NCBI RefSeq assembly: GCF_021044795.1
Contig: NZ_JAJNOP010000012.1
Reading direction: 5' to 3' (one strand)
DNA: 64,000 bases
DNA from: Acidaminococcus hominis
GTDB lineage: Bacteria > Bacillota > Negativicutes > Acidaminococcales > Acidaminococcaceae
Made by a program: the position numbers and the translations under genes. Of this stretch, positions 42,623 through 52,282 are shown in pieces (position 1 is the first letter of the stretch; each line of letters opens with the position of its first letter). The notes under the pieces are model-generated. The model saw only the letters and a list, made by a program, of their open reading frames with translations, was not told the DNA's origin and did no database searches.

Positions 42623-45550
42623 TTACGCTTTGACCACCTTATGGAACAAGTCCTTATGGTCTTCAATCTTGCTTTGGCCGCCCACTACGCACAGGTAGCC
42701 GTCGCTGAGCACATCCTTGACCACCGGTGCCAGGGCCCGGATATCGGCCACCTGGCAGTCAATCACCTGATCCCGGCCCTTTTGCACCACGTCCTGAGGC
42801 AAACCGGTCATATAGGCCGCAATGGCCTTTTCCAGATGCATCGCCGTGGTCAGCGGCGTATCCAAAAGGCTCACCGTCCCAATGACGTACTTGGTCATTT
42901 CCCGGGCGTCTGCGTCGAAGCTTTCCAGATACGCCGGCAGATCCCGGTAGGTCTTCAGGGTTTCTGCCAGGTTGGGATCCCGGTAGGAGGACAAGTACAG
43001 CACGCCGCTCCGGTCAAACCGGGCACCGGCGCCGTAGGCCCCGCCCTGGACCCGGACCTTGGTCCACAGGTAGCCGTAGCGCAGAATGGTTTCCAGTACC
43101 TTCATGGCTCCCGTGTAGTCGTAGCCATGATCCCGGTAGTTGCCGCCGGCCAGTACGTACTGCACCTTGCCGGAGGTCACCACCCCTTCGTTGGTTTCCC
43201 CAGCAGGGAGCTCAGGCATGGGCTTTCCGGCAAAGGCGGAATGGGGCAGGCTGGCCACAAAGGCTTCCAGGCGCTGCACCGCTTCCGTCTTCATGTCCTC
43301 GTCACAGGACAGGGAATCCAGCTGCTCGTCCTGATGGAAGAAGGCCGGTACCAGCTGCTGGAGTTTTTCCACCACAGCGTCCGCCCGTTCATCAAAGTGG
43401 GCCCACAGGTCCTGGATGAACTGGTAATAGGTCAGCTGGTCGTGCTCCAGGCTCCGGCCGCTCTTAGAGAAGTAGGAGGTCAGCCGCATGGCAGCAACCG
43501 TCATGCCCCGGGCAAAGAACGCATTGTCCCAGCCGGTCTTCACTTCGCTGACAATTTCCTTCAGCCGTTTCTTGTCCCCAATATGGCTGCGCAGGGCAAT
43601 GCTGGAAAGAATCTTAAAGAGCATTTCCTCGTTCTTTTCCAGTACCTTGGCAGATACCTTGAACACGTTCCGGTAAGAGTTGGTATTGTTGTACTGGGCA
43701 TAGGGCTTGAGCTCAAAGTTCAGGCCGCCCAAATAAATATCGGACAGGGTGGTCAGTTCTTCGTAGGTATAGTCATCGGTGTCCACCTTGCCCAGCACAT
43801 CTGTCAGCAGGTAGCCGTAGCACAGCAGGTCTTCTGGGATACCGGTGCAGTCAAAGCACCAGTCAAAATAGGCAATCTTGTTGGTAAAGGCCGGCAGGAA
43901 CAGGTGCTGGTGCTTCCCGTCCTGGGTCGTGGTATAGGCTTCCGCTTCGGCCTTCCGGACAATGTCCGTGCGCTTCAGGAGAGGAATGGTAGCCAGGGCT
44001 TCCGGAGAGTCCGGAGCTTCCTGACGGGCATGGAGTTCGTCCGCCAGTTGGGCGTAGCCTTCCAGGGTCTTTTCGTCCATGCTGGCCTTCAGCTGGGCCA
44101 TTTTTTCCTTCTGGGCCGCAGCATCCTTTTCTTCCTTCCCCGGTTCCGGGGTAAGGGTCAGGAGCACTTTGTGGGTGTTGTCCAGGAGCACCGTTTCAAT
44201 CAGGCCCTCATAATAGCGCTTGTCCATCTGGGAGCGCAGATAATCCAATTCTTCGGTGAATTGCAGGGACGCTGCCGGGTCTCCCCCGTACAGCCAGGAT
44301 TCCATGCAGCCCAGGCCGTAGATTAAGCCTTTGGGATAAATGTTGTAGTCCGCTTCCCGCAGCTTGAATTCTTCGGAATTCAGTTCCGCCGTCAGAAGGT
44401 CCTTGGGAATCCCGGTCCGGGTCAGTTCCTGCAAGGTATGGTATACCACCTTCACGAACTCGTCTTCCTTTTCCGGGTCGGAGCCGCTGACCTGCACGGA
44501 GAATACCGGCTGCAGCTGGGAAGCGTTCAGGGAACCGGACACGTCCGTGCCAATGCCGGCCTTGAGCAGCGCCAGCCGCAGGGGAGCGTTGTTGCCCTCC
44601 AGCAGCACATGTTCCAAAATCCGCAGGGCCATCACCTGTTTCTGGTCCAGGGCCGTGCCCGTTACGATATTCAGCGACAGGTAGGTCTTATGTTCCGTGG
44701 GGTCCCCTGCCGCTACCGGGTAAGTAGCCTGGACTTCCTTGGTCTGGTCAAAGGGTGCCTGCAAGAGAATTTCCACCTTCAGGGTCCCGCTCTTGGGGAA
44801 ATGGCTCAGATACTCTTTATCCAGGTAGGCCAGGTAGTCCTCAATATCCATATTGCCGTACAGGTAGATATAGGAGTTTTCCGGGCTGTAGTATTTCTTG
44901 TGGAAGGCAATGAACCCTTCCTGGGTCAGTTCCGGAATGGCTTCCGGCAGACCGCCGGATTCAAACCGGTAGGGGGAATCCGGGAACAGGGCCTTGCACA
45001 CCTCGTGCTCCTCGATGGCGTCCGGGGAGGAGTATACCCCTTTCATTTCGTTGTACACCACGCCGTTGTAGATCAGGGGCTTGTCCTCCCCTTCGCCCAG
45101 CTCGTAATGCCAGCCTTCCTGCTTCAGGGTGAAGGGGTTTTCGCTGGTCAGGGGATAGAACACCGCATCCAGGTACACATCCACCAGGTTGCGGAAATCC
45201 TTGTCGTTCCGGCTGGCCACCGGGTACACCGTCTTATCGGAGTAGGTCATGGCGTTCAGGAACGTATTCAGGGAACCTTTCACCAGTTCCACAAAGGGTT
45301 CCTTCAGCCGGTACTTCCGGCTGCCGCAGAGCACAGAGTGCTCGGTAATGTGGGCTACCCCCGTGTCATCCTGGCTGGGGGTGCGGAAACCAATGGTAAA
45401 TACCTTGTTGTCGTCCGCGCAGGCCACATAAAACACCCGGGCGCCGCTGACCTCATGGACCAGTTGGTACCCTGTAGCGTCAATGTCCGGCAGTGCCGTG
45501 ATTTTTTCTACTGTAAACCCATGCAGATGGGAATGAAGCTGTAATTCCAT
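42623..45550 (-). CDS. M16C-family zinc metallopeptidase (presequence protease-like)
   Basis: The inverted zinc motif HITEH near 68 with the downstream acidic ligand region (NEMKGVYSSPD near 165) is intact. With 975 residues it has the two large halves of the M16C/PreP-Cym1 group, which fold around a closed chamber and degrade short peptides. No signal peptide is seen, so it is cytoplasmic. AAGGAGG lies seven bases before the ATG. It stands alone after the purL terminator. Confidence 0.92.
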   Translation of the reverse strand: MELQLHSHLHGFTVEKITALPDIDATGYQLVHEVSGARVFYVACADDNKVFTIGFRTPSQDDTGVAHITEHSVLCGSRKYRLKEPFVELVKGSLNTFLNAMTYSDKTVYPVASRNDKDFRNLVDVYLDAVFYPLTSENPFTLKQEGWHYELGEGEDKPLIYNGVVYNEMKGVYSSPDAIEEHEVCKALFPDSPYRFESGGLPEAIPELTQEGFIAFHKKYYSPENSYIYLYGNMDIEDYLAYLDKEYLSHFPKSGTLKVEILLQAPFDQTKEVQATYPVAAGDPTEHKTYLSLNIVTGTALDQKQVMALRILEHVLLEGNNAPLRLALLKAGIGTDVSGSLNASQLQPVFSVQVSGSDPEKEDEFVKVVYHTLQELTRTGIPKDLLTAELNSEEFKLREADYNIYPKGLIYGLGCMESWLYGGDPAASLQFTEELDYLRSQMDKRYYEGLIETVLLDNTHKVLLTLTPEPGKEEKDAAAQKEKMAQLKASMDEKTLEGYAQLADELHARQEAPDSPEALATIPLLKRTDIVRKAEAEAYTTTQDGKHQHLFLPAFTNKIAYFDWCFDCTGIPEDLLCYGYLLTDVLGKVDTDDYTYEELTTLSDIYLGGLNFELKPYAQYNNTNSYRNVFKVSAKVLEKNEEMLFKILSSIALRSHIGDKKRLKEIVSEVKTGWDNAFFARGMTVAAMRLTSYFSKSGRSLEHDQLTYYQFIQDLWAHFDERADAVVEKLQQLVPAFFHQDEQLDSLSCDEDMKTEAVQRLEAFVASLPHSAFAGKPMPELPAGETNEGVVTSGKVQYVLAGGNYRDHGYDYTGAMKVLETILRYGYLWTKVRVQGGAYGAGARFDRSGVLYLSSYRDPNLAETLKTYRDLPAYLESFDADAREMTKYVIGTVSLLDTPLTTAMHLEKAIAAYMTGLPQDVVQKGRDQVIDCQVADIRALAPVVKDVLSDGYLCVVGGQSKIEDHKDLFHKVVKA

Positions 45551-45580
45551 ATGTAGGGCCTCCTTTTCTCAATTTAAGAA

Positions 45581-45613
45581 AAAGGGAGTGCGGCACCTGC
45601 TACACTCCCCCTT
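45581..45613 (-). terminator. Intrinsic terminator of purL
   Basis: On the minus strand AAAGGGGGAGTG and CACTCCCTTTTT form a stem with a 9-base loop and end in a T-run. It lies 19 bases past the purL stop. Confidence 0.8.
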
Positions 45614-45631
45614 TGCTCATATAGTGATTCC

Positions 45632-48600
45632 TTATTTAAAGTATTGCACGCCAGCCAGGAAAATCGGCTGAACCTTATTGCCATAGATGTTCTTCATCAG
45701 GCCGTCAGTGTAGCGTTCGGTATGACCCATCTTGCCCAAAATGCGGCCGTCAGGGCTGGTAATGCTTTCAATGGCGTACATAGAACCGTTGGGGTTGTAC
45801 GGGCTTTCCATGGTGGGCTCGCCCTTTAGGTTCACGTACTGGGTGCCAATCTGGCCGTTCTTGGCCAGGGCCTTGATTTCTTCCTCGGTAGCCACAAACC
45901 GGCCTTCCCCGTGGGAAATGGCAATGGTGAAGGTATCCCCCGGTTCCGTCAGGGACAGCCAAGGAGATTTGTTGGAAACAACCTTGGTCTGGACCATCCG
46001 GGAAATGTGGCGGCCAATGGTGTTAAAGGTCAGGGTAGGAGAAGTTTCCGTCATGGGCACAATCTTGCCGTAGGGAACCAGGCCCAGTTTGATCAGGGCT
46101 TGGAAGCCGTTGCAGATACCCAGAATCAGGCCATCCCGTTCTTCCAGCAGCTGGTTTACAGCTTCCGTCAGAATGGGGTTCCGGAATACGGTGGCAATGA
46201 ACTTGCCGGAGCCGTCCGGTTCGTCACTGGCGGAGAAACCGCCGGGCAGGGCCAGGATTTGGGCCTGGGCCATGCGTTTCGCCATTTCTTCCACGGATTC
46301 CTTGATGGCTTCCGGAGTCAGGTTACGCAGCACGAAAATGTCTGCCTCAGCCCCAGCTGCTTCAAAAGCGGCAGCCGTATCGTATTCGCAGTTCAGGCCC
46401 GGGAATACAGGGATGAATACCCGGGGTTTGGCCACATTGTAGGGAGCGGTCAAAGGCAGGTCGTTGGCATAGGGAGCCAGCCGGACAATTTCCTTGCCGG
46501 AATCCTTCACCACAGAGGGGAATACACTTTCCAAAGTGTGGGTGTAGGCTTTCTTGATGTCTTCCAGGGAGATATCCGTGCCGTTGACAGCCACCTTGCC
46601 GTCATCAGTCAGGGTACCCAGTACCAGGAAGTCATTGCCGGCAAATACCTTGTCAGCGTCAGCGCCGTCTTCCAGTTCTACCAGGAAGCCGCCGGGCTGC
46701 AAGGTGAACAGGCATTCTTCATGGACAAAGGGTTTCACGAATTCGAAGCCCAAACCGTTGCCCAGGCACATGGAGGAAATACCGGCTGCTACGCCGCCTT
46801 CCTTCACTACGCCGGCGGTGATGATGCGCTTGCCCAGGATGCCCTTATGCACGTTGGCAAGCAGGGTCCGCAGGGCAGCATAATCCACCACTTCGTGTTC
46901 GTCGCAGGGAACGGGGATGAACACCACCGTATGGCCGGCCTTCTTAAATTCGTTGGAAATAGTATCCCGGCCGTCCATAACCCCTACTGCAAAGCAGATC
47001 AGGGAAGGCGGAACTTCCAGGTCCATAAAGGTACCGGACATGCTGTCCTTGCCGCCGATAGCCGGCAGTTCCAGTTCGCAGCAGGCTTCGTAGGCACCCA
47101 AGAGGGCACTGAAGGGACGGCCCCAGGTATGTTCGGTATGCAGTTTGGGGAAGTATTCCTGCATGGAAAGCCGCAGCTTGGCAGGGTCAGCACCCAGGGC
47201 TGCAGCCCGGCAGACTGCTTCCACCACGGCGTACATGGCGCCATGGTACGGGCTCCAGCAGGCCACGTTGGGGTTATAGCCGGCAGCCATCACGGAGGTG
47301 GCAGTGGTCTTGCCCCCCAGCACCGGCAGACGGGCTGCCATGCCTTCGGTAGGAGTCAGCTGGTTCTTGCCGCCATAGGGCATCAGCACGGAGCCCCGGC
47401 CGATGGAGCCGTCAAACCGTTCGCCCAGGCCTTCCTGACTGCACACGTTCAGCCGGTCCAGGTTGGCCAGCCAGGCTTCCTTGATATCCTTGCCTTCTAC
47501 CACAGCAGGCGGATTGTTAAAGGGAGAAGTTTCTTCCACCCCATCTACAATGACATTATGTTTTTGGGGAATGCCGTTGGTGTCCAGGAAAGCCCGGGAC
47601 AGGTCAACAATCTTTTCCCCTCTCCAGTACATAACCAACCGGGGATCTTCAGCCACTTCAGCTACCACCGTGGCTTCCAGATTTTCCACGTCAGCAGCAT
47701 GGAGGAATTTGTCCAGGTCCTTGGCAGCAATAACCACAGCCATTCTTTCCTGGGATTCGGAAATAGCCAGTTCGGTGCCGTCCAGGCCTTCATACTTCTT
47801 GGGCACCTTGTCCAGGTTGATGACCAGGCCAGGAGCCAGTTCGCCAATGGCTACGGATACACCGCCGGCGCCAAAGTCGTTGCAGCGCTTGATCAGGCGG
47901 GTTACTTCCGGATTGCGGAACAGCCGCTGGATTTTCCGTTCGTTAGGCGCATTGCCCTTTTGGACCTCTGCCCCGCATTCGCTCAGGGAAGCAGTGGTAT
48001 GTTCCTTGGAGGAGCCAGTAGCGCCGCCCATGCCGTCACGGCCGGTACGGCCGCCCAGCAGGACAATCAGGTCGCCGGCAGCCGGTCTTTCCCGGACTAC
48101 CGCATCCCGGGGAGCAGCACCAATTACGGCGCCCACTTCCATGCGCTTGGCCACGAATTTTTCATGGTAATATTCTTCTACAGAACCGGTGGCCAGACCA
48201 ATCTGGTTGCCGTAGGAGCTGTAGCCGGCAGCTGCGCCCAGGGTAATCTTTCTTTGGGGCAGTTTGCCTTTCAGGGTCTTTTCATAAGGAGTGCGGGGGT
48301 CGCCGGAACCGGTGACACGCATGGCCTGATATACATAGCTGCGGCCGCTCAAAGGATCGCGGATGGCGCCGCCCAGACAGGTGGCAGCACCGCCGAAGGG
48401 TTCGATTTCGGTGGGATGGTTGTGGGTTTCGTTCTTGAACATCACCAGCCAGTCTTCCTTCTTGCCGTCCACTTCAATGGGGACCACAATACTGCAGGCG
48501 TTGATTTCTTCCGAAGCGTCCAGGTCGGCCAGTTTGCCTTCCTTCTTCAGCTTCTTGGCAGCCAGGCAGGCCATATCCATCAGCGTAATGGGCCGCTTGG

Positions 48601-49405
48601 TGTCTTCCCCGTACACAAAGGCACGGTCTTTTTTGTACAGTTCAAAGGCTTTGGCTACCGTTTCGGTGTACACCCCGTCGGTGATTTCCACATTCTCCAG
48701 CTTGGTTTCGAAGGTGGTATGACGGCAGTGGTCGGACCAATAGGTATCCAGCACCTTGATTTCCGTAATGGAGGGATCCCGGTTTTCCTTTTGGAAGTAG
48801 GTTTGGATGTAGGCCAGGTCTTCAAAGCTCATGGCCAGTTCCTGCTTCTTCAGAAAATCTGCCAGAGCTTCCTGGCTCATTTCCCTAAAGCCCGTGAGAA
48901 TGGCTACAGAAGCCGGTTTTTCCCAGGTCATATCCAGGGTTTCCGGTTTTTCAATGGCAGCTTCCTGGGCTTCCACCGGGTTGATGCAGTAATGTTTGAT
49001 TTTCTCCACATCGGCTTCGGTCAGGTCCCCTTCCAGCAGGAACACTTTGGCAGCGGCCACAATGGGACGGGTGCCTTGGGTAATCAGCTGGATGCACTGG
49101 GCAGCGAAATCTTCCCGCTGGTCGTATTGGCCGGGGAGCAGTTCCTGGGCAAAGCTGTGGACGCCTTCCGGAATTTCCAGGGTTTCGTCACAGACCGTGT
49201 CCACCGGAGCTTCGCTGAGCACCAGGGATTTGGCAGCCTGGTAGTCCGCATCGCTGAGACCTTCCAGGTCGTACCGGTTGATGACCCGGAGACCGGTCAG
49301 GTTCTTCAGGCCCAAGGTTTGCTGCAGGTCAGCCAAAAGGCCTTCTGCTTCAACAGCGTAGTCTTTTTTCTTTTCTACAAAAATTCTTCTGATTTGTTCG
49401 CTCAT
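45632..49405 (-). CDS. purL: Phosphoribosylformylglycinamidine synthase, long single-chain type
   Basis: The 1257-residue protein holds the complete FGAM synthase. Two AIR-synthase-related domain pairs carry motifs such as NETHNHPTEIEPFGG near 326 and GGKDSMSG near 790. A C-terminal glutaminase (about 990-1257) has GICNGFQ (catalytic Cys) near 1105 and SHGEGR (His, Glu) near 1195. The length and N-terminus fit the clostridial form (TIGR01857 type). It converts FGAR to FGAM in purine synthesis. It is the last gene of an apparent DUF2156-Eis-like-purL unit. Confidence 0.96.
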   Translation of the reverse strand: MSEQIRRIFVEKKKDYAVEAEGLLADLQQTLGLKNLTGLRVINRYDLEGLSDADYQAAKSLVLSEAPVDTVCDETLEIPEGVHSFAQELLPGQYDQREDFAAQCIQLITQGTRPIVAAAKVFLLEGDLTEADVEKIKHYCINPVEAQEAAIEKPETLDMTWEKPASVAILTGFREMSQEALADFLKKQELAMSFEDLAYIQTYFQKENRDPSITEIKVLDTYWSDHCRHTTFETKLENVEITDGVYTETVAKAFELYKKDRAFVYGEDTKRPITLMDMACLAAKKLKKEGKLADLDASEEINACSIVVPIEVDGKKEDWLVMFKNETHNHPTEIEPFGGAATCLGGAIRDPLSGRSYVYQAMRVTGSGDPRTPYEKTLKGKLPQRKITLGAAAGYSSYGNQIGLATGSVEEYYHEKFVAKRMEVGAVIGAAPRDAVVRERPAAGDLIVLLGGRTGRDGMGGATGSSKEHTTASLSECGAEVQKGNAPNERKIQRLFRNPEVTRLIKRCNDFGAGGVSVAIGELAPGLVINLDKVPKKYEGLDGTELAISESQERMAVVIAAKDLDKFLHAADVENLEATVVAEVAEDPRLVMYWRGEKIVDLSRAFLDTNGIPQKHNVIVDGVEETSPFNNPPAVVEGKDIKEAWLANLDRLNVCSQEGLGERFDGSIGRGSVLMPYGGKNQLTPTEGMAARLPVLGGKTTATSVMAAGYNPNVACWSPYHGAMYAVVEAVCRAAALGADPAKLRLSMQEYFPKLHTEHTWGRPFSALLGAYEACCELELPAIGGKDSMSGTFMDLEVPPSLICFAVGVMDGRDTISNEFKKAGHTVVFIPVPCDEHEVVDYAALRTLLANVHKGILGKRIITAGVVKEGGVAAGISSMCLGNGLGFEFVKPFVHEECLFTLQPGGFLVELEDGADADKVFAGNDFLVLGTLTDDGKVAVNGTDISLEDIKKAYTHTLESVFPSVVKDSGKEIVRLAPYANDLPLTAPYNVAKPRVFIPVFPGLNCEYDTAAAFEAAGAEADIFVLRNLTPEAIKESVEEMAKRMAQAQILALPGGFSASDEPDGSGKFIATVFRNPILTEAVNQLLEERDGLILGICNGFQALIKLGLVPYGKIVPMTETSPTLTFNTIGRHISRMVQTKVVSNKSPWLSLTEPGDTFTIAISHGEGRFVATEEEIKALAKNGQIGTQYVNLKGEPTMESPYNPNGSMYAIESITSPDGRILGKMGHTERYTDGLMKNIYGNKVQPIFLAGVQYFK

Positions 49406-49423
49406 GACAGTCTCCAGTCTCCC

Positions 49424-50605
49424 TTAAAAGTACTCGTTTATGAAATTGTTCTGCTGTGGGAATAATTTGGCTAGTGTATCCTCAGCGGAAGCATCAGCAG
49501 CAAAAAGCATACCTGCCTGGAGCAGGGTTTGGACAGAATAGGTACCAAAGAACAGCTGGGTAAAGGTTCCCACGTCCATCAGCACGTTGGGCTCCTCCAC
49601 CGTATTCAGCAGCTGCACCCCCTGGGGCGTAAGCTGCACCTTGACCAGCAAGGTATTGAGAGCAATCTGTTCGTCCTTCAGGCCCAGGATGAACTCCCGG
49701 CCTTCCAGTTCCTTGGGAACGCTTAGCTTTTTCAGGATGGCGGCAGCATCAATCACCCGCCCCATCATAAAGGGTGCCAGCTTGGGGGCCAGGCTCTGGT
49801 CCGGCAGCGTCAGATAGGTCAGGTCGTCACCGGGCGCCAGATACTCCAGCTCCTGGTACGTTCCGGCAAGACCCTTAAAATACTGCAGAAGCCGCAGCTT
49901 GGCCGGCGGGTCGATGGCCAGGGCCTCCAGTACCTTCACCGTGGTCCCTTCCCGGCTGTACAGGGCGTAGCCCCGGGGCGTGCCGTTTTCCCGGACCACC
50001 ACCGTTTCCACGTTTTCCTGGGCCGCCGTAATAAGGAAGTTCTGCCAGTTCTGGGACGACCGCAGCACGTAGCCGTGGTAGCTTTCCATAGTCTTGGCAT
50101 ACACCGGTGCCAGGAGCGGTTCCGCCCCCAGGGTGTCCACCCGCTCCGCCGTAAAGCTGGGAAGCAAGGTCCGGGCAGGTTCAAGCCCTGCTAGCGGCAA
50201 CTTGTATTCCTTGCGCAGATGGGTGTATTGGAACCCATAGGGCTGGTAGATGCCGGCGTAAATGGGCATCAGGATTACAAAGGGCACCTTCAGGGCCCGG
50301 AGCATGGTAAAGGCCGTGTCCATCAGCTGGCCCATCACATGATTGCCCCGAAAGGCCGGTTCTGTAGCCACCCCTACAATGTAGGGCACCTTCCAGGCCC
50401 GGTCCCGGACCAGCAGTTCGTAGGGATTCAGGTGGAGCATGGTAACCAGTTTGTCCTGGTCAAAGCCGCCCAAAATCCGGTTCTGCTTCAAACAGTACTG
50501 GGAAAAGTACCATTCATAGAAAGGTGTTCCCTTCTTTTCAAAGCAAAAATCCCAAAGAGACGCCGCCTGGGGCAGAGTCTCCTGATTCAGCAAGCGAAAG
50601 TCCAT
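49424..50605 (-). CDS. Eis-like GNAT acetyltransferase with C-terminal SCP2-like domain
   Basis: The first domain contains the GNAT acetyl-CoA segment VATEPAFRGNHVMGQLM near 80-95. A second GNAT-like lobe and a C-terminal sterol-carrier-like domain (about 285-393) follow, the Eis/DUF4111-like layout of about 400 residues. Characterised Eis proteins acetylate aminoglycosides or proteins, but most Firmicute homologues are untested. It lies 18 bases upstream of purL and 22 downstream of a DUF2156 gene. Confidence 0.8.
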   Translation of the reverse strand: MDFRLLNQETLPQAASLWDFCFEKKGTPFYEWYFSQYCLKQNRILGGFDQDKLVTMLHLNPYELLVRDRAWKVPYIVGVATEPAFRGNHVMGQLMDTAFTMLRALKVPFVILMPIYAGIYQPYGFQYTHLRKEYKLPLAGLEPARTLLPSFTAERVDTLGAEPLLAPVYAKTMESYHGYVLRSSQNWQNFLITAAQENVETVVVRENGTPRGYALYSREGTTVKVLEALAIDPPAKLRLLQYFKGLAGTYQELEYLAPGDDLTYLTLPDQSLAPKLAPFMMGRVIDAAAILKKLSVPKELEGREFILGLKDEQIALNTLLVKVQLTPQGVQLLNTVEEPNVLMDVGTFTQLFFGTYSVQTLLQAGMLFAADASAEDTLAKLFPQQNNFINEYF

Positions 50606-50627
50606 AATTGCCCCTCTTTTACAACGA

Positions 50628-51512
50628 TTACAGCACTTTGGTAGAGTACTTTTTCACCATAAATTCCGGTTTATAGGATTCTTTGGCCTTGCGCAGGCCT
50701 TCCTTGCCCATATCCTCTTCCCGGTTGATGTAGGTCACGTCTTTCCATTCATGATCCACAAATTCCTTGTTGATGGCCGTAAACAGGCCCCGGATATCGG
50801 CGTCCGCCTTTTCCACATGGATGACAGCCGTATCCTGGCCGCCTTTTTCCCCAAAGGAGAAAGCTTTGACCTGCCCATCCAGACGGATCAGCCCGCCCCG
50901 AATGTTCAGTCTTTCCATGTTGTTCAGGCCTTCTTCAATGGCACAGGATTCACAGGCAATGGACGGGTCGGTTTTCTCCCGCTCCGCGCACCAGGCCTTG
51001 CCAAAAGCAATGCATTCGTCCTTGTTGGCTTCCGTAATGGTCTCATAGACATAATCCGGATGTTCCTTCACAAAGGCGTTGTAATGGTTCTTCTTTTGAT
51101 GGTATTTCCGGCCGGACAGGGTAGCCAGTTTTTCCTGGAGATACACATAATCCCAGTTATCCCGGTCTTCCACAAAGCCCGTCAGTTCTGGCAGGTACTT
51201 TTGGAACCGTTCCAGGGTATGTTCGTAAACCCCGTGGATTTCAAAGGGGCCGCCGAAGTATTCCTTCAGAGCATCCAGTACCTTGGGCAGATCTTCACTG
51301 ACCCCGCCAAAAGGCGGCAGCATGAATGTATTGCCGTTTACCGTTACCTTCAGCAGCAGGCAGCCATGGGAAATGGCCCAGTACGTATCGTAGCACCCCC
51401 GCCAGATGAAGATGGAACCGAAACAGCATTCGGAAGCATGGTAATCCTCTTCCGAAAAATAATCATCGAATATCGGTTTATCCTCTATATTTATATGCTT
51501 AAATTCTAAAAT
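50628..51512 (-). CDS. DUF2156 protein (MprF C-terminal domain-like)
   Basis: The motif LSGRKYHQKKNHYNAF near 130-145 and the preceding YVYLQEKL mark the DUF2156 family, a double GNAT fold related to the aminoacyl-transferase half of MprF and FemX proteins. There are no membrane segments. The start is doubtful. A TTG at 51527 opens the frame but has no ribosome site. GGGAGAG lies six bases before an ATT at 51512, which gives the N-terminus ILEFKHINIEDK seen in family members. ATT is chosen here with caution. Its role is unknown. Confidence 0.8.
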   Translation of the reverse strand: MLEFKHINIEDKPIFDDYFSEEDYHASECCFGSIFIWRGCYDTYWAISHGCLLLKVTVNGNTFMLPPFGGVSEDLPKVLDALKEYFGGPFEIHGVYEHTLERFQKYLPELTGFVEDRDNWDYVYLQEKLATLSGRKYHQKKNHYNAFVKEHPDYVYETITEANKDECIAFGKAWCAEREKTDPSIACESCAIEEGLNNMERLNIRGGLIRLDGQVKAFSFGEKGGQDTAVIHVEKADADIRGLFTAINKEFVDHEWKDVTYINREEDMGKEGLRKAKESYKPEFMVKKYSTKVL

Positions 51513-51550
51513 AGAAATCTCTCCCAACTTATATTTGTACAGATAAAGAT

Positions 51551-51579
51551 ATTATAGCAAAAATGCCGTAAAGGGGCAA
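51551..51579 (-). promoter_or_regulatory. Promoter of the DUF2156-Eis-like-purL unit
   Basis: On the minus strand TTGCCC (51579-51574) and TATAAT (51556-51551) are 17 bases apart, with a TG extension. It is the best promoter before purL, so it may control purine synthesis; no purine riboswitch is seen. Confidence 0.65.
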
Positions 51580-51615
51580 AGGGCAAACCCAAGCATTTTA
51601 GATACGAATATTCCC

Positions 51616-52224
51616 TTATAAAAAGCCTAAAGCATTCATGGTTTCTACCCGGTAGCCAAACTCCTGGGTGTAGACCACTTTGCAGGACGCCGTGTTGTCC
51701 AGGGACAGCCGCCACATGGCATCAATGGGCATACTGAGAATCCGGCACAGGAGCAGACGAATCAGCGCCCCGTGGCAGACCACCAGACAGTTCTTGTCTT
51801 CCTCCAGGTCCCGGGTAATCTGTGTTAGTGCCGCCCAGCCCCGCTCCTGGGAAGCCTCCAGGGTTTCCGGTGCCTCCACATCGGCCTTGGTGGGCGTGAT
51901 AAAGATGCATTCCAAAAGTTCCGGTTCCTCCCGGCGCAGCTGGCTGAAGGTAAGCCCTTCCCACCGGCCAAAGGAAATTTCCCGTAGTCCCGGCAGGATT
52001 ACCGGCTCCATTCCCCTAGCCCTGGCCAAAGGGGCCGCCGTTTCCTGGGTGCGGATGAGATCCGAAACGTAGATGGTTTCCAACGGCACCCGGGAAGCCC
52101 GGAGCACCAGGCCTTCTGCCTGCTTGTGGCCGGCGGCGTCCAAAGGATTGTTGTTCCAGCCCTGGAGCACCCCCTGCCGGTTGGCTTCGGTTTCGCCATG
52201 ACGCACCAAATAAATCGTTTTCAT
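51616..52224 (-). CDS. Histidine phosphatase family protein
   Basis: The catalytic VRHGETEAN at the N-terminus, second Arg in SDLIRTQETA, Glu in GLREISFGRWEG and His in CHGALIRL complete the phosphoglycerate-mutase-like phosphatase set. At 202 residues it is the CobC/PhoE type; alpha-ribazole phosphate or a sugar phosphate are possible substrates. GAGGAA precedes the ATG. The gene starts only about 20 bases past the efp terminator, so its transcription probably depends on read-through. Confidence 0.85.
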   Translation of the reverse strand: MKTIYLVRHGETEANRQGVLQGWNNNPLDAAGHKQAEGLVLRASRVPLETIYVSDLIRTQETAAPLARARGMEPVILPGLREISFGRWEGLTFSQLRREEPELLECIFITPTKADVEAPETLEASQERGWAALTQITRDLEEDKNCLVVCHGALIRLLLCRILSMPIDAMWRLSLDNTASCKVVYTQEFGYRVETMNALGFL

Positions 52225-52246
52225 AGGAATTCCTCAAATGGTAAAA

Positions 52247-52275
52247 AAAACGAGCCCAAGTCGCAGGCTCGTTTT
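52247..52275 (-). terminator. Intrinsic terminator of efp
   Basis: Arms AAAACGAGCC and GGCTCGTTTT (10 bp) with a nine-base loop are followed on the minus strand by eight T residues. Confidence 0.9.
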
Positions 52276-52282
52276 CTGATTT

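Noticed and set aside
45911..49465. An 1184-codon plus-strand open frame opposite purL
   Set aside because: The opposite strand is an unambiguous purL; the frame is a shadow.
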